Source: JAGOUY01 sp964541725 (GTDB lineage Bacteria; Patescibacteriota; Patescibacteriia; 2-12-FULL-60-25). Taken from it: a stretch of DNA of 23,941 nucleotides. Below, piece after piece: positions 13,742 through 20,938 of this stretch. A program made the position numbers and the translations under genes. Location of the stretch: contig CAZIQG010000008.1 in the NCBI GenBank assembly GCA_964541725.1, positions 1 to 23,941 of the forward strand, read 5' to 3'. Below the pieces are notes generated by a model that was not told the origin of the DNA, did not search any database, and saw nothing but the letters and a program-made list of their open reading frames with translations. Numbering within the stretch: the stretch's first letter is position 1; the number at the start of each line of letters is the position of its first letter.

Positions 13742-14587
13742 TTAGTATGCCGCCCACCTCTGTTCCAGAGTGGTGTACAGAACCTTCGGCAACCGATCCT
13801 CCACCCAGCGGAAGAAGTACTCCTTGCTGATGACGTACTCCCTCTGCGGGGTGAGAACGCCGTTGAGGATCTCATCGTCCGACAACTTGTGTACCTTGCG
13901 GAGCCGCGTCACGGCAGGATCGAGGAAGGAGTTCCACGCTCCCACATCCTTCGCGGCCCAGAGACCGTCGCCCGTCAGGACGTCCTGCATGAGGCGGAAG
14001 AGGACGTCGGGCGTGAGCGCGTTCTGGAAGTCGTCGTGCGTAGGAGCGCGGTCGTCCCTCACCTCGAACCCGTCCAGATGACCCATGTCCCGAATCCGTC
14101 CGTGAGCGAGCTCACACAGATCCCTTCGAGCCTGGGAGATCTTGCCGCCGCCGGAGGCGCGCTTCAGAGCCGCGAAGATCGCGAGGTAGCGCAGCGCCTT
14201 CCCATCCTGCATGACATGATGTGGAGGGGTGCGGGCTACTTCTGCCCCGCAGGGCTGCTTCAGAACCCGGAAGAAAACCTGCCGAGGAACACCGGATCTC
14301 TCCCAGTACTGGTAGATGATGTAGAACCTGGCGGCATCGTCCGCCTGCCGGAGGAGCTCCGCCATGACGGCCTGCGCCCGGTCACGCTCCTCGCGATCGC
14401 CCTCCTCGAAGTCTTCGATGGCTGCGTACCAGCTTGCCTGGAAGGCCTCCCTGTCGCCGTGCTTGACCAGGAAGCGTACCAACGATGCGATTGCCCTGTT
14501 CATGACGCCTCGCCTTCTCGAATCTCCCATGGCACGCGAGTCCATTCCCGCTATGACCAGGAGATATGCGAGGAAAGCTTTACGCAT
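13742..14587 (-). CDS. GC-rich protein of unknown function
   Basis: I do not recognise this 281-aa protein. It is largely alpha-helical, with charged segments (EDFEEGDREERDRAQAVMAE near 57-76) and a conserved-looking C-terminal half (LSDDEILNGVLTPQREYVISKEYFFRWVEDRL). Starting at 14587 gives a hydrophobic N-terminus (MRKAFLAYLLVIAGM), a possible signal sequence, but GGGGAG lies only 3 nt from that ATG. Met29 (14503) has GAGG 5-6 nt upstream and begins MNRAIASLVRFL, and would make a cytosolic protein. The GC-rich codons, unlike the flanking rnc and membrane-protein genes, suggest transfer. It stands alone, convergent with tRNA-Arg and divergent from the following gene. Coding status is supported by length, a candidate SD at either start and a plausible globular composition. 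Confidence 0.6.
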   Translation of the reverse strand: MRKAFLAYLLVIAGMDSRAMGDSRRRGVMNRAIASLVRFLVKHGDREAFQASWYAAIEDFEEGDREERDRAQAVMAELLRQADDAARFYIIYQYWERSGVPRQVFFRVLKQPCGAEVARTPPHHVMQDGKALRYLAIFAALKRASGGGKISQARRDLCELAHGRIRDMGHLDGFEVRDDRAPTHDDFQNALTPDVLFRLMQDVLTGDGLWAAKDVGAWNSFLDPAVTRLRKVHKLSDDEILNGVLTPQREYVISKEYFFRWVEDRLPKVLYTTLEQRWAAY

Positions 14588-14649
14588 CCTCTCTCCCCTG
14601 TCAATTCCTTAAGCCTACCAATGAACTCCCCTGATCTCTCTCTATCCGC

Positions 14650-14661
14650 TACACTACGGCC
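14650..14661 (+). promoter_or_regulatory. -10 element giving a leaderless transcript
   Basis: TACACT (14650-14655) is followed by ACGGCC and then ATG at 14662. No convincing -35 is seen and no SD is present, so transcription would start at or within a base or two of the ATG. Confidence 0.4.
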
Positions 14662-16233
14662 ATGTTCTCACGTCTTCGTCGTTTGTTGTTTCCATTTTTA
14701 CTTGCCCTCGGATTAATCGTTGTCCAGATCTTCCTGGCTTGGTTTATTAATCGACAAGCGGGGCCTGATCGCATCTGGCTTGGGGATTATTTGTGGAATA
14801 GCGCGGATCAGGCGGTGTATTTTACCTATATTGAACAGGCCAAGCAGGGGGCGCTTACGTTTCGGAATTTATATGCACCAGTTGAGGCGGATCGCTTCGT
14901 CCATCTTTTATTTGTACCCATTGGATGGCTGGCCGCTCTCTTTCATCTCACTCCGTTGTGGGCACATGAACTCGGCAGATGGCTCGTGACATTTATCTCT
15001 GTCTATCTCCTGTATCGAATTGCGCAGACGATGACGAAAGATGAACGTGATGCGCGGATTGCGACGGCGACGATTGTCTTGGGCGGTGGAATTGGGTGGA
15101 TGGTCGTGGTATACCAAGCGTTGAATGGAATTTTTCCTGCCGATTTTTCTGCGCCGGCGGATGTGACCTCGGAGACATTTTTCTTCCCCACGATTATTGG
15201 CGGGGCGCACATCATGCTTTCAACCGCTCTCCTCGCATACGGCTTACACCGTTTATGGATTGAGCTTGAGCCGGACTCGCGTTCGCATGTGCGATCGCTT
15301 GTGAGCATCGCCGCTTTATTTGCTTTGCATCCCTATTTTGTTCCCCTCGTTGGCTTGTACGTATTGGTATTGATGCTCTTCAAGCGCTTGCCATGGCGAT
15401 ATATTCTGAAACTCGCGTGTATCTACGGAGTACCTCTCTTACTCGCGATTGCTCCACATGCCTGGTCGCAGTGGCATGATCCGTATCGACGCTTTTTTAT
15501 TCAAGAGAACCATCTCCCCCTTGGATCGTTGATGGCGAATATCTTTTCTTTTTTGCCTTGGATTGGATTTATTGCTTGGCGTGTCCGCAAGCATCCGCTC
15601 AAGAAAGAGGAGCGTTGGATCATTGCTTGGGTAGTGGTCGCCCTCATCCTCATCTCCATCCCCTCTTTGCATTTTAAACGCAAGATGTTGGAAGGACTCG
15701 CGATTGGGATTATATTGCTCGCGTTTCCTGTTTGGAAAGACGTATTGCGGTGGGCGAAACGGACGGGGAAGATCGCGCATATGGGAATGTGGGCGATGAT
15801 CCTGCTCTCTCCCCTGTCTTTGGTGCAAAGCCAGGCGGCGTGGGTGACGCGACCGATGGGACGTGGGGATGAATTTTTTATGTCGCAAGATTTGGTACTG
15901 GCCTGGCAATGGCTGCGCACCTCGACGCCGGGAGATGCCGTGATCTTGCCGGATGATGCATGGGTGGGAGTTTGGACACCTCCAAATAGTGAACGGTATG
16001 TGTGGATTGGGCATGACCATGAAACGCCGGAATGGAGAAAGAGGCGAGCCTTTTTAGAAGAACTATTTGTGAGCCAGAGCCCTGAACGAGTACAAGCGAT
16101 GCTCAAGGAGACAGGGGCAACGGTGATCATGACAACACGTGCGAAAAATGCTTTGTTTGTCCAAGAAAATGCTGGCCCTGCCTGGCAAGAGGAAAAGCGA
16201 TTTGGAGCAGTCGTGATTTGGAGCAAAAAATAG
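14662..16233 (+). CDS. Polytopic membrane protein, GT-C glycosyltransferase-like
   Basis: The 523-aa protein has an N-terminal membrane anchor (about 7-28), an acidic first outer loop with GDYLWNSADQAVYFTYIEQA (41-60), about ten further hydrophobic helices to about residue 400, and a soluble C-terminal domain (about 405-523: WLRTSTPGDAVILPDD, TGATVIMTTR). This layout, with aspartates in the first loop and a C-terminal soluble domain, is that of GT-C lipid-linked-sugar glycosyltransferases. Many Patescibacteria carry similar proteins for cell-surface glycans. No specific family is certain and the sugar is unknown. ATG 14662 is supported by the -10 element 6 nt upstream and the hydrophobic start. 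A terminator separates it from the kinase array, so co-transcription with the kinases is unlikely. Confidence 0.75.
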   Translation: MFSRLRRLLFPFLLALGLIVVQIFLAWFINRQAGPDRIWLGDYLWNSADQAVYFTYIEQAKQGALTFRNLYAPVEADRFVHLLFVPIGWLAALFHLTPLWAHELGRWLVTFISVYLLYRIAQTMTKDERDARIATATIVLGGGIGWMVVVYQALNGIFPADFSAPADVTSETFFFPTIIGGAHIMLSTALLAYGLHRLWIELEPDSRSHVRSLVSIAALFALHPYFVPLVGLYVLVLMLFKRLPWRYILKLACIYGVPLLLAIAPHAWSQWHDPYRRFFIQENHLPLGSLMANIFSFLPWIGFIAWRVRKHPLKKEERWIIAWVVVALILISIPSLHFKRKMLEGLAIGIILLAFPVWKDVLRWAKRTGKIAHMGMWAMILLSPLSLVQSQAAWVTRPMGRGDEFFMSQDLVLAWQWLRTSTPGDAVILPDDAWVGVWTPPNSERYVWIGHDHETPEWRKRRAFLEELFVSQSPERVQAMLKETGATVIMTTRAKNALFVQENAGPAWQEEKRFGAVVIWSKK

Positions 16234-16254
16234 CCTTATGTTAGGCCATTTTTT
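16227..16254 (+). terminator. Terminator after the GT-C-like gene
   Basis: AAAATAGCCT (16227-16236) pairs with AGGCCATTTT (16243-16252, one A-C mismatch) around a 6-nt loop and continues in a six-T run. It overlaps the stop codon of the preceding gene. Confidence 0.7.
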
Positions 16255-16264
16255 AGCTTATTGA

Positions 16265-16293
16265 TTGACGAAATTCGATTTTTATAGTTAACT
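16265..16293 (+). promoter_or_regulatory. Promoter of the first kinase gene (TTGACG-17-TTAACT)
   Basis: TTGACG (16265-16270) and TTAACT (16288-16293) are separated by 17 nt, immediately after the preceding terminator. The leader is about 110 nt and structured. Confidence 0.5.
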
Positions 16294-16328
16294 ATCTTGC
16301 CCCTGTTAAGATCGTTTTTTGCGTTCTG

Positions 16329-16373
16329 TGGAGAGAGCTCCCTTTCTCCAGAGCACGCAATAATGCGGAGCTC
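16329..16373 (+). other. Structured leader, possible pseudoknot
   Basis: TGGAGA (16329-16334) pairs with TCTCCA (16345-16350). Its loop contains GAGCTCC (16335-16341), which is perfectly complementary to GGAGCTC at 16367-16373. Both pairings can coexist as an H-type pseudoknot upstream of the SD. GAGCTC is itself a palindrome, so dimerisation or chance is also possible. Confidence 0.3.
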
Positions 16374-16410
16374 AGCCTTCAAAACTCGAGAGCAAAAGAG
16401 GTGGTGAGTC

Positions 16411-17808
16411 ATGGGATCGCAAGCGGGAGATGTCGAAGAAAAGTCAGTCTTTAGCTATCTCATTTTAGGCCAACGGGTTCTCGGGAGGGGTGCCGGGGCC
16501 ACCGTATATCGGGGAGTTGTCTGCTGTAACGGTGCCCCGATTGGGGATTGCGCCATCAAGGTCATTAGCCCCGATAGGACGGACAAGGACTTCGACGAAG
16601 AAGTTGCCGTACATCAGGAGGTTACGTCTCTTAATCACCGGAATCTCCTGTCCCTAATCGCCGTAGAAAGACGTGAGCCTGATCGACAGGCGCGAATCAT
16701 TACCGAGATCATCGAGGGTATCCGACCAGAAGTCTACATGCAGGAAGGAGAGCAGACGCCACGGGCACGTATGGAGAGAGCCCTCGAGCTATCCATCCAG
16801 GTGTGCGATGGGCTCGCTGCCATACACAGCATCAACCTCCTTCATCGCGACATCAAGCCAGAGAACATGCTCGTTCGCCGAATGCCGGACGGCTCCATCC
16901 TGCTTACCATCCTCGATTTCGGGATTAGCCGTCCAATTAAGAAATGCACCATGAACGACGAAGGAACGGTGTTTGGGACTCCGTCATACATGTCTCCCGA
17001 ACAGGCGCGGGGGTGGAGTCTCGATGTACGTTCCGACATTTTCTCGGCCGGGGTTTTTCTGTGCGAGATGGCAACGGGTGAACGCCTCATCACCGCTAAA
17101 ACTGCGAAGGCGGCGATGCTCGAGGTCGTTAGCGACGACATGACCGGGAAGCCCGGGATTGCTGTACTTGATTCCCGTCTACGGGCGATTCTCACTCGCA
17201 TGCTGGCACAGGATCGCACGAGGCGATACGATTCGGCGAATGACGCGGCCGAGGCCATGCGACACCTACTCGCAGAACTTCGCGAGCCCGTTATCGCCCC
17301 CTCGCCCGCTCGGAGCGCTGCCGCTCTGAGTATTCCTGACCACACTGCAATGATTACGCCCGAGCAAGCGGTCGCGCCTGCACGGGCCGTGTCCCCGGAC
17401 GATCGGCCTCGCTTCTCCATCGCCCCCAGTGTACTTGCATTCATGCTGGCATTCTCGTGTGCAGCGATGACGATTGCCCTCATTGCCATATACACGCCTC
17501 CCCCTACCCATTCCTCAGCGTCCGCCCCTGCTAGCCCGAGCGCACCTCCGACGCTACCCGCTGTACCACAGCAGGCACGTCCGGTGATCACGGCCCCTGC
17601 CGGCCAGCCGTCGGAACTGCAGCGATGTGAAATTCCGAGGAGTGGACATGGCCGACCCATGCCTCTGTATATCGGTGACATTCGCGTTCCGGATCCTGCT
17701 CGATGGGACAGAGTCCCTGCCCACCGACGCGAACGGCAATGCGCCCATCTCCGCCGACAGAGTCAGGGTCACGGCATCTGCTTTACCGCGTACTGCACCA
17801 ATCACTGA
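16411..17808 (+). CDS. Membrane Ser/Thr protein kinase (Hanks type), first of four
   Basis: The 465-aa protein has a cytosolic kinase domain (about 16-290): G-loop LGRGAGATVYRG (24-35), Lys50 in CAIKV, catalytic HRDIKPEN (145-152), DFG (169-171), activation segment GTPSYMSPEQ (189-198) and RSDIFSAGVFLCEMATGE in the lower lobe. All residues needed for catalysis are present. A Pro/Ala-rich linker (290-335) leads to one membrane helix (about 338-361). The outer tail (362-465) is Pro/Ser-rich, then carries W432-D...C444-A and G456-x-C pattern residues, with Cys406, Cys457 and Cys462, a motif shared with the next kinase. AGAGGTGG (16397-16404), 6 nt before ATG 16411, is an SD-like site. The gene is GC-rich relative to the housekeeping genes. 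The substrate is unknown. Confidence 0.93.
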   Translation: MGSQAGDVEEKSVFSYLILGQRVLGRGAGATVYRGVVCCNGAPIGDCAIKVISPDRTDKDFDEEVAVHQEVTSLNHRNLLSLIAVERREPDRQARIITEIIEGIRPEVYMQEGEQTPRARMERALELSIQVCDGLAAIHSINLLHRDIKPENMLVRRMPDGSILLTILDFGISRPIKKCTMNDEGTVFGTPSYMSPEQARGWSLDVRSDIFSAGVFLCEMATGERLITAKTAKAAMLEVVSDDMTGKPGIAVLDSRLRAILTRMLAQDRTRRYDSANDAAEAMRHLLAELREPVIAPSPARSAAALSIPDHTAMITPEQAVAPARAVSPDDRPRFSIAPSVLAFMLAFSCAAMTIALIAIYTPPPTHSSASAPASPSAPPTLPAVPQQARPVITAPAGQPSELQRCEIPRSGHGRPMPLYIGDIRVPDPARWDRVPAHRRERQCAHLRRQSQGHGICFTAYCTNH

Positions 17809-17830
17809 ATGCTCATTTCTCCCTTATCTT

Positions 17831-17878
17831 CGCGCGCTTTCTTGATACCGAGTGGTACCAAGTAGGCGCGCGTTTCTT
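17831..17878 (+). terminator. Terminator of the first kinase gene
   Basis: CGCGCGC (17831-17837) pairs with GCGCGCG (17866-17872), and the interior folds again (CTTGATACC with GGTACCAAG around GAGT, one mismatch). TTTCTT follows. The interior sequence TTTCTTGATACCGA resembles the loop motif of the next three kinase terminators. Confidence 0.75.
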
Positions 17879-17879
17879 A

Positions 17880-17908
17880 TTGACTATTTAATTATAATTT
17901 GTTACCGT
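17880..17908 (+). promoter_or_regulatory. Promoter candidate of the second kinase gene (TTGACT-17-TACCGT)
   Basis: TTGACT (17880-17885) lies directly after the terminator, with TACCGT (17903-17908) 17 nt downstream. A perfect TATAAT at 17893-17898 overlaps but has no -35 at the right distance (GCGTTT). Either could be used. Confidence 0.4.
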
Positions 17909-17965
17909 CTGGCGTTGCCATTTGTGTCTATTTTTGTGCTTGATTGAGTATAGGAATGGGCTCAA

Positions 17966-19609
17966 ATGGCTCGTACGTTTCACAGCAACAGAACAAGAAA
18001 GAGAGAGATGATGGAAGCTCAAGCACGGTCTCTTATCGATCAGGTCGTAGGGACATATCGGATCCTCTCCAAGCTCGGCGAAGGTGCCATGGGCATCGTG
18101 TACCGAGCCGAGGCGCTCCCGGGATCACCCGCGTCCCTGCCTACGGGTACCATCGTGGCCATCAAGATCCTCCACATTCATCTGACCGGTCGCGCGGATC
18201 TCGTCGACCGCTTTAGCGTGGAAGGAAGGATGATGCATGAAATGTCCAACGTCAACGGACATCCTGGCATCGTGCACCTCTACGGCTGGGGCACCGCTCC
18301 CAGTCCTCAGGGGCCGCTCCACTATCTCGTAATGGAACTTCTGGAGGGCCTGTCTCTGGCCTCGAGACTGGAACGAGCCAGGCCGAACAAGTCCAATGCT
18401 CTAAAAATCCTGCGAGCCGTGTGTGCGGCTCTCGTATACGCCCATAACTTCGGCGTTATCCATCGTGATATCAAGCCGGAGAATGTCTTTCTCTGCTCCA
18501 ATGGTGGGGAGCGTGGACGCGTAAAAGTCCTCGATTTCGGGATCGCACGATGGCTGGATGATGAAGGCCGCAATACCCTCACCAAAACGGGATGCGCCCT
18601 GGGCACAGCGCGCTACATGAGTCTGGAACAGATTATGAGTGCGCACGACGTCGACGCCCGCACGGATGTGTTTGCCGTCGGCTGCCTGGCCTATCGTCTG
18701 TTCCATACGACGGATGCATTCCCTTATGATGGCATCGTGGATGCGCTTATCTCTCGACAGCCTGGCCACAGCATCCCTTCCAAGCCGGTGGACATGGATG
18801 AGGCGCTGTGGCAGATCGTCTCTCGAGCGATGGCTCTCGATATGGCGCAGAGGTACCAGTCGATGCTCGAACTGCTTACGGCACTGGATGATTATTCGGG
18901 GGTCGCTCCTACCCGCATCCTTACGACGCCCCCGACGCCTCCTCTGATCACGGCTACGCCTGGAGCGGTCGCACCTCAGGTCAGTACTCAGCAGAGCTTT
19001 ACGCTGATCGGTGCCATCGCTCCGGACAAGCTGAACCATGAAGGCGAGGAACTCCTCGACGAGGACGATGAGATGCGCGATTCGATCTCACGGCCTTACT
19101 GGATCGTCGCCATCCTCGGTCTGCTCATCGCCGTCGTGGTCGCCGCCCTGATCTGGGATGCGCACCACGACTCGACACCTCCACATCCGACCCAGATCGT
19201 GACAACCCTGCAGGACGCAGGTCACCCGGACGCTGCCGTTACAGACGCGGCCACGGACACTCTCGCTGCCTCACGACGTCGCCGACCGCGGTCGCCGTCT
19301 TCCATGCGAACGGGGCATACGGAGCCGAACCCTTCACACAACAACGCCGCATCTCCTGACCTGGAACGAGACTGGGATCAGCTCTCTGCAGAGGAGCGTG
19401 CTCAGGCGTGCGCGGTCGCGGCACGAATCGGTCGTCGGCTTCCGCGGGGGTACTGCCCCACGACTCCGCAAGAACAGCCTTCCCTCATCCGCCCCTGGTT
19501 CCACCGCCCCTCTCCTCCCATCGCTCCCGATCCTTCTATTACGCCCTATCCGGGTAGTGGGTACGGCAACACGGGAAGCGAAGACCCCTACGGTCGACTC
19601 ATCAATTAG
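17966..19609 (+). CDS. Membrane Ser/Thr protein kinase (Hanks type), second of four
   Basis: The 547-aa protein has a kinase domain (about 31-300): LGEGAMGIVYRA (38-48), Lys67 in VAIKIL, HRDIKPEN (166-173), DFG (190-192) and an activation segment ending YMSLEQ, where the usual A/S-P-E is S-L-E. The catalytic residues are intact. A 70-residue linker ends in an acidic patch (EELLDEDDEM). One membrane helix follows (about 378-397), then an outer tail that is Pro/Ser-rich and contains W470-D...C482-A and G-Y-C497, aligning with the tail of the first kinase. Kinase-plus-single-helix topology resembles PknB-type receptors, but no PASTA repeats are present. ATG 17966 has a poor SD. Met15/Met16 (18008/18011), preceded by AAAGAGAGAG, are credible alternatives, and the first 14 residues may not be translated. 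Confidence 0.92.
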   Translation: MARTFHSNRTRKREMMEAQARSLIDQVVGTYRILSKLGEGAMGIVYRAEALPGSPASLPTGTIVAIKILHIHLTGRADLVDRFSVEGRMMHEMSNVNGHPGIVHLYGWGTAPSPQGPLHYLVMELLEGLSLASRLERARPNKSNALKILRAVCAALVYAHNFGVIHRDIKPENVFLCSNGGERGRVKVLDFGIARWLDDEGRNTLTKTGCALGTARYMSLEQIMSAHDVDARTDVFAVGCLAYRLFHTTDAFPYDGIVDALISRQPGHSIPSKPVDMDEALWQIVSRAMALDMAQRYQSMLELLTALDDYSGVAPTRILTTPPTPPLITATPGAVAPQVSTQQSFTLIGAIAPDKLNHEGEELLDEDDEMRDSISRPYWIVAILGLLIAVVVAALIWDAHHDSTPPHPTQIVTTLQDAGHPDAAVTDAATDTLAASRRRRPRSPSSMRTGHTEPNPSHNNAASPDLERDWDQLSAEERAQACAVAARIGRRLPRGYCPTTPQEQPSLIRPWFHRPSPPIAPDPSITPYPGSGYGNTGSEDPYGRLIN

Positions 19610-19642
19610 CCCGAATACTTCTTTGATCTTTTCTTTCCCTTT

Positions 19643-19687
19643 GCGCCTCGCTTATCTTAACCGATGATCGAGGCGCTTATCGTTTTT
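19643..19687 (+). terminator. Terminator of the second kinase gene
   Basis: GCGCCTCG (19643-19650) pairs with CGAGGCGC (19669-19676) around an 18-nt loop containing TATCTTAACCGATGA, followed by TTATCGTTTTT. Such a long loop is unusual for an intrinsic terminator, and its sequence is shared with neighbouring sites. Confidence 0.75.
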
Positions 19688-19699
19688 GACCTCATCTAT

Positions 19700-19727
19700 T
19701 TGACGAATCGCGCTGGACTGATAGCGT
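19700..19727 (+). promoter_or_regulatory. Promoter candidate of the third kinase gene (TTGACG-16-TAGCGT)
   Basis: TTGACG (19700-19705) and TAGCGT (19722-19727) are 16 nt apart, shortly after the terminator. The -35 is strong and the -10 weak. Confidence 0.35.
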
Positions 19728-19765
19728 ATCCAGAGGACTTCGACAACCCGAGGAAAGGAGCTGCC

Positions 19766-20749
19766 GTGAAACCACCACCCAGAGTTGGACTGTATCGATT
19801 GGTTAAATGTGTTGGCCACGGAACGATGGGCCGGGTCTATGAAGCGCTTGATCGGGATGATCGTCCTGTGGCCGTTAAACTCTTGGCCGTGGAGGGAACG
19901 ATCCTTAATCGGCAGGAGCATAACTTCGATCATGAATGGGAATCTCTGGAACGTTTTTTTAAAGAGGTTACTATTGCCGGTCTATTGAGTAAGTATACAG
20001 ATCGCGTCCCTTGCTACATTGATCATGGGATAAATCAAGAAGATGGCGTGCATTATCTCGTTATGGAACTCGTAGGGGGTGTGACGCTCGCACATCATCT
20101 CGAGCATCATCCGGTCGATGTCGACGAGGCTTTGAAGATTGCCTGCGAGATCCTACGCGCCCTGGAAGCTGCGCATGCGCTTGGGATCGTGCATCGTGAC
20201 CTGAAGCCTGCGAATGTCATGCTCACGACTAACAGCGTCAAGGTTCTCGACTTTGGAGTGGCGCGAGCGTTTCATAGCAATACGAACCTGCACGCTCTGG
20301 TCGGGAATCTCCAGTATATGTCACCGGAGCAGGCGGAACAGAAGGCTGTCACGCTCGAAAAAAATCCGCGGAGGATCATTACTCCTGCGAGTGACGTTTT
20401 CGCGGTTGGTTCGATACTCTACACCATGCTTACCGGACGTCCGTTCTTCACCGGTATAACCATAGATGAGATAAGACAAGCGCACAGATCGACGCGTATT
20501 GCGTCTCATCCGCCGGTGAACTGCGATATTTCTTCCAGTCTGTGGAGGATCCTGTACGGATCTCTTCAGCATATCCCCGCCTATCGAATGAGTACGGCCG
20601 TGATGCGCGAGCTTGTTGAAGCAGAACTGCGTACACGCGCAGCCGCCAACGATCGATTCCGTACCTCTGCCGTTATTACCCTGGATACAAACAAGCCCGC
20701 GAACGATGCGAAAGCGAACGATACCCTCGTCACTCGCTTCGGTCGTTAG
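19766..20749 (+). CDS. Soluble Ser/Thr protein kinase (Hanks type), third of four
   Basis: The start is GTG 19766, because AAAGGAG (19754-19760) lies 5 nt upstream, the best SD in the window; the upstream in-frame ATG at 19664 lies in the terminator. The resulting 327-aa protein begins MKPPPRVGLYRLVK, then the kinase domain: VGHGTMGRVYEA (16-27), Lys38 in VAVKLL, HRDLKPAN (143-150), LDFGVA (161-166) and YMSPEQ (184-189). A basic insertion (VTLEKNPRRIIT, about 195-206) splits the usual activation-segment-to-lower-lobe link. All catalytic residues are intact. There is no membrane helix. The C-terminal tail (about 290-327) is polar and rich in Asn, Asp, Ala and Thr. It is less GC-rich than the first two kinases. 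It may act downstream of the membrane kinases, but nothing in the sequence shows this. Confidence 0.93.
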   Translation: MKPPPRVGLYRLVKCVGHGTMGRVYEALDRDDRPVAVKLLAVEGTILNRQEHNFDHEWESLERFFKEVTIAGLLSKYTDRVPCYIDHGINQEDGVHYLVMELVGGVTLAHHLEHHPVDVDEALKIACEILRALEAAHALGIVHRDLKPANVMLTTNSVKVLDFGVARAFHSNTNLHALVGNLQYMSPEQAEQKAVTLEKNPRRIITPASDVFAVGSILYTMLTGRPFFTGITIDEIRQAHRSTRIASHPPVNCDISSSLWRILYGSLQHIPAYRMSTAVMRELVEAELRTRAAANDRFRTSAVITLDTNKPANDAKANDTLVTRFGR

Positions 20750-20773
20750 CTCCGTTCCTCGATTCTTGCTGAC

Positions 20774-20811
20774 CGCCTCGCCTATCTTTACCGATGAGTT
20801 GGGGCGTTTTT
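20774..20811 (+). terminator. Terminator of the third kinase gene
   Basis: CGCCTCG (20774-20780) pairs with TGGGGCG (20800-20806, including two G-U pairs) around a loop with TATCTTTACCGATGA, followed by TTTTT. The loop is nearly identical to that of the previous terminator. Confidence 0.65.
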
Positions 20812-20817
20812 CTATTC

Positions 20818-20845
20818 TTGACGGATTTCTTGGATTTGTTAGGCT
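20818..20845 (+). promoter_or_regulatory. Promoter candidate of the fourth kinase gene (TTGACG-16-TAGGCT)
   Basis: TTGACG (20818-20823) and TAGGCT (20840-20845) are 16 nt apart, 7 nt after the terminator T-run. The arrangement copies that upstream of the third kinase. Confidence 0.4.
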
Positions 20846-20938
20846 CTTTCTTCCTTGGGGTTGTGCGTTTGGATCAGGATTTGTTGCTTGATCCGAGCGC
20901 ATACATACCCAACCGTGCGTTCGAGAGAGGAGTGGATC

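Noticed and set aside
13654..13875. Minus-strand open frame of 73 codons at the end of the unknown GC-rich gene
   Set aside because: Out of frame with the 281-aa gene and overlapping it; Arg/Ser-rich, without start signals.
15439..16226. Long minus-strand open frames inside the GT-C-like gene
   Set aside because: Antisense shadows. The plus-strand product has coherent membrane helices and a promoter at its start.
19664..19765. ATG-started N-terminal extension of the third kinase
   Set aside because: It would begin inside the terminator hairpin and cross the promoter. GTG 19766 has an AAAGGAG SD and places the kinase domain close to the N-terminus.
20855..20938. ATG-started N-terminal extension of the fourth kinase
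   Set aside because: It lies just downstream of the promoter candidate, has no SD and encodes an atypical Cys/Trp-rich stretch. TTG 20939 has an AGAGGAG SD.
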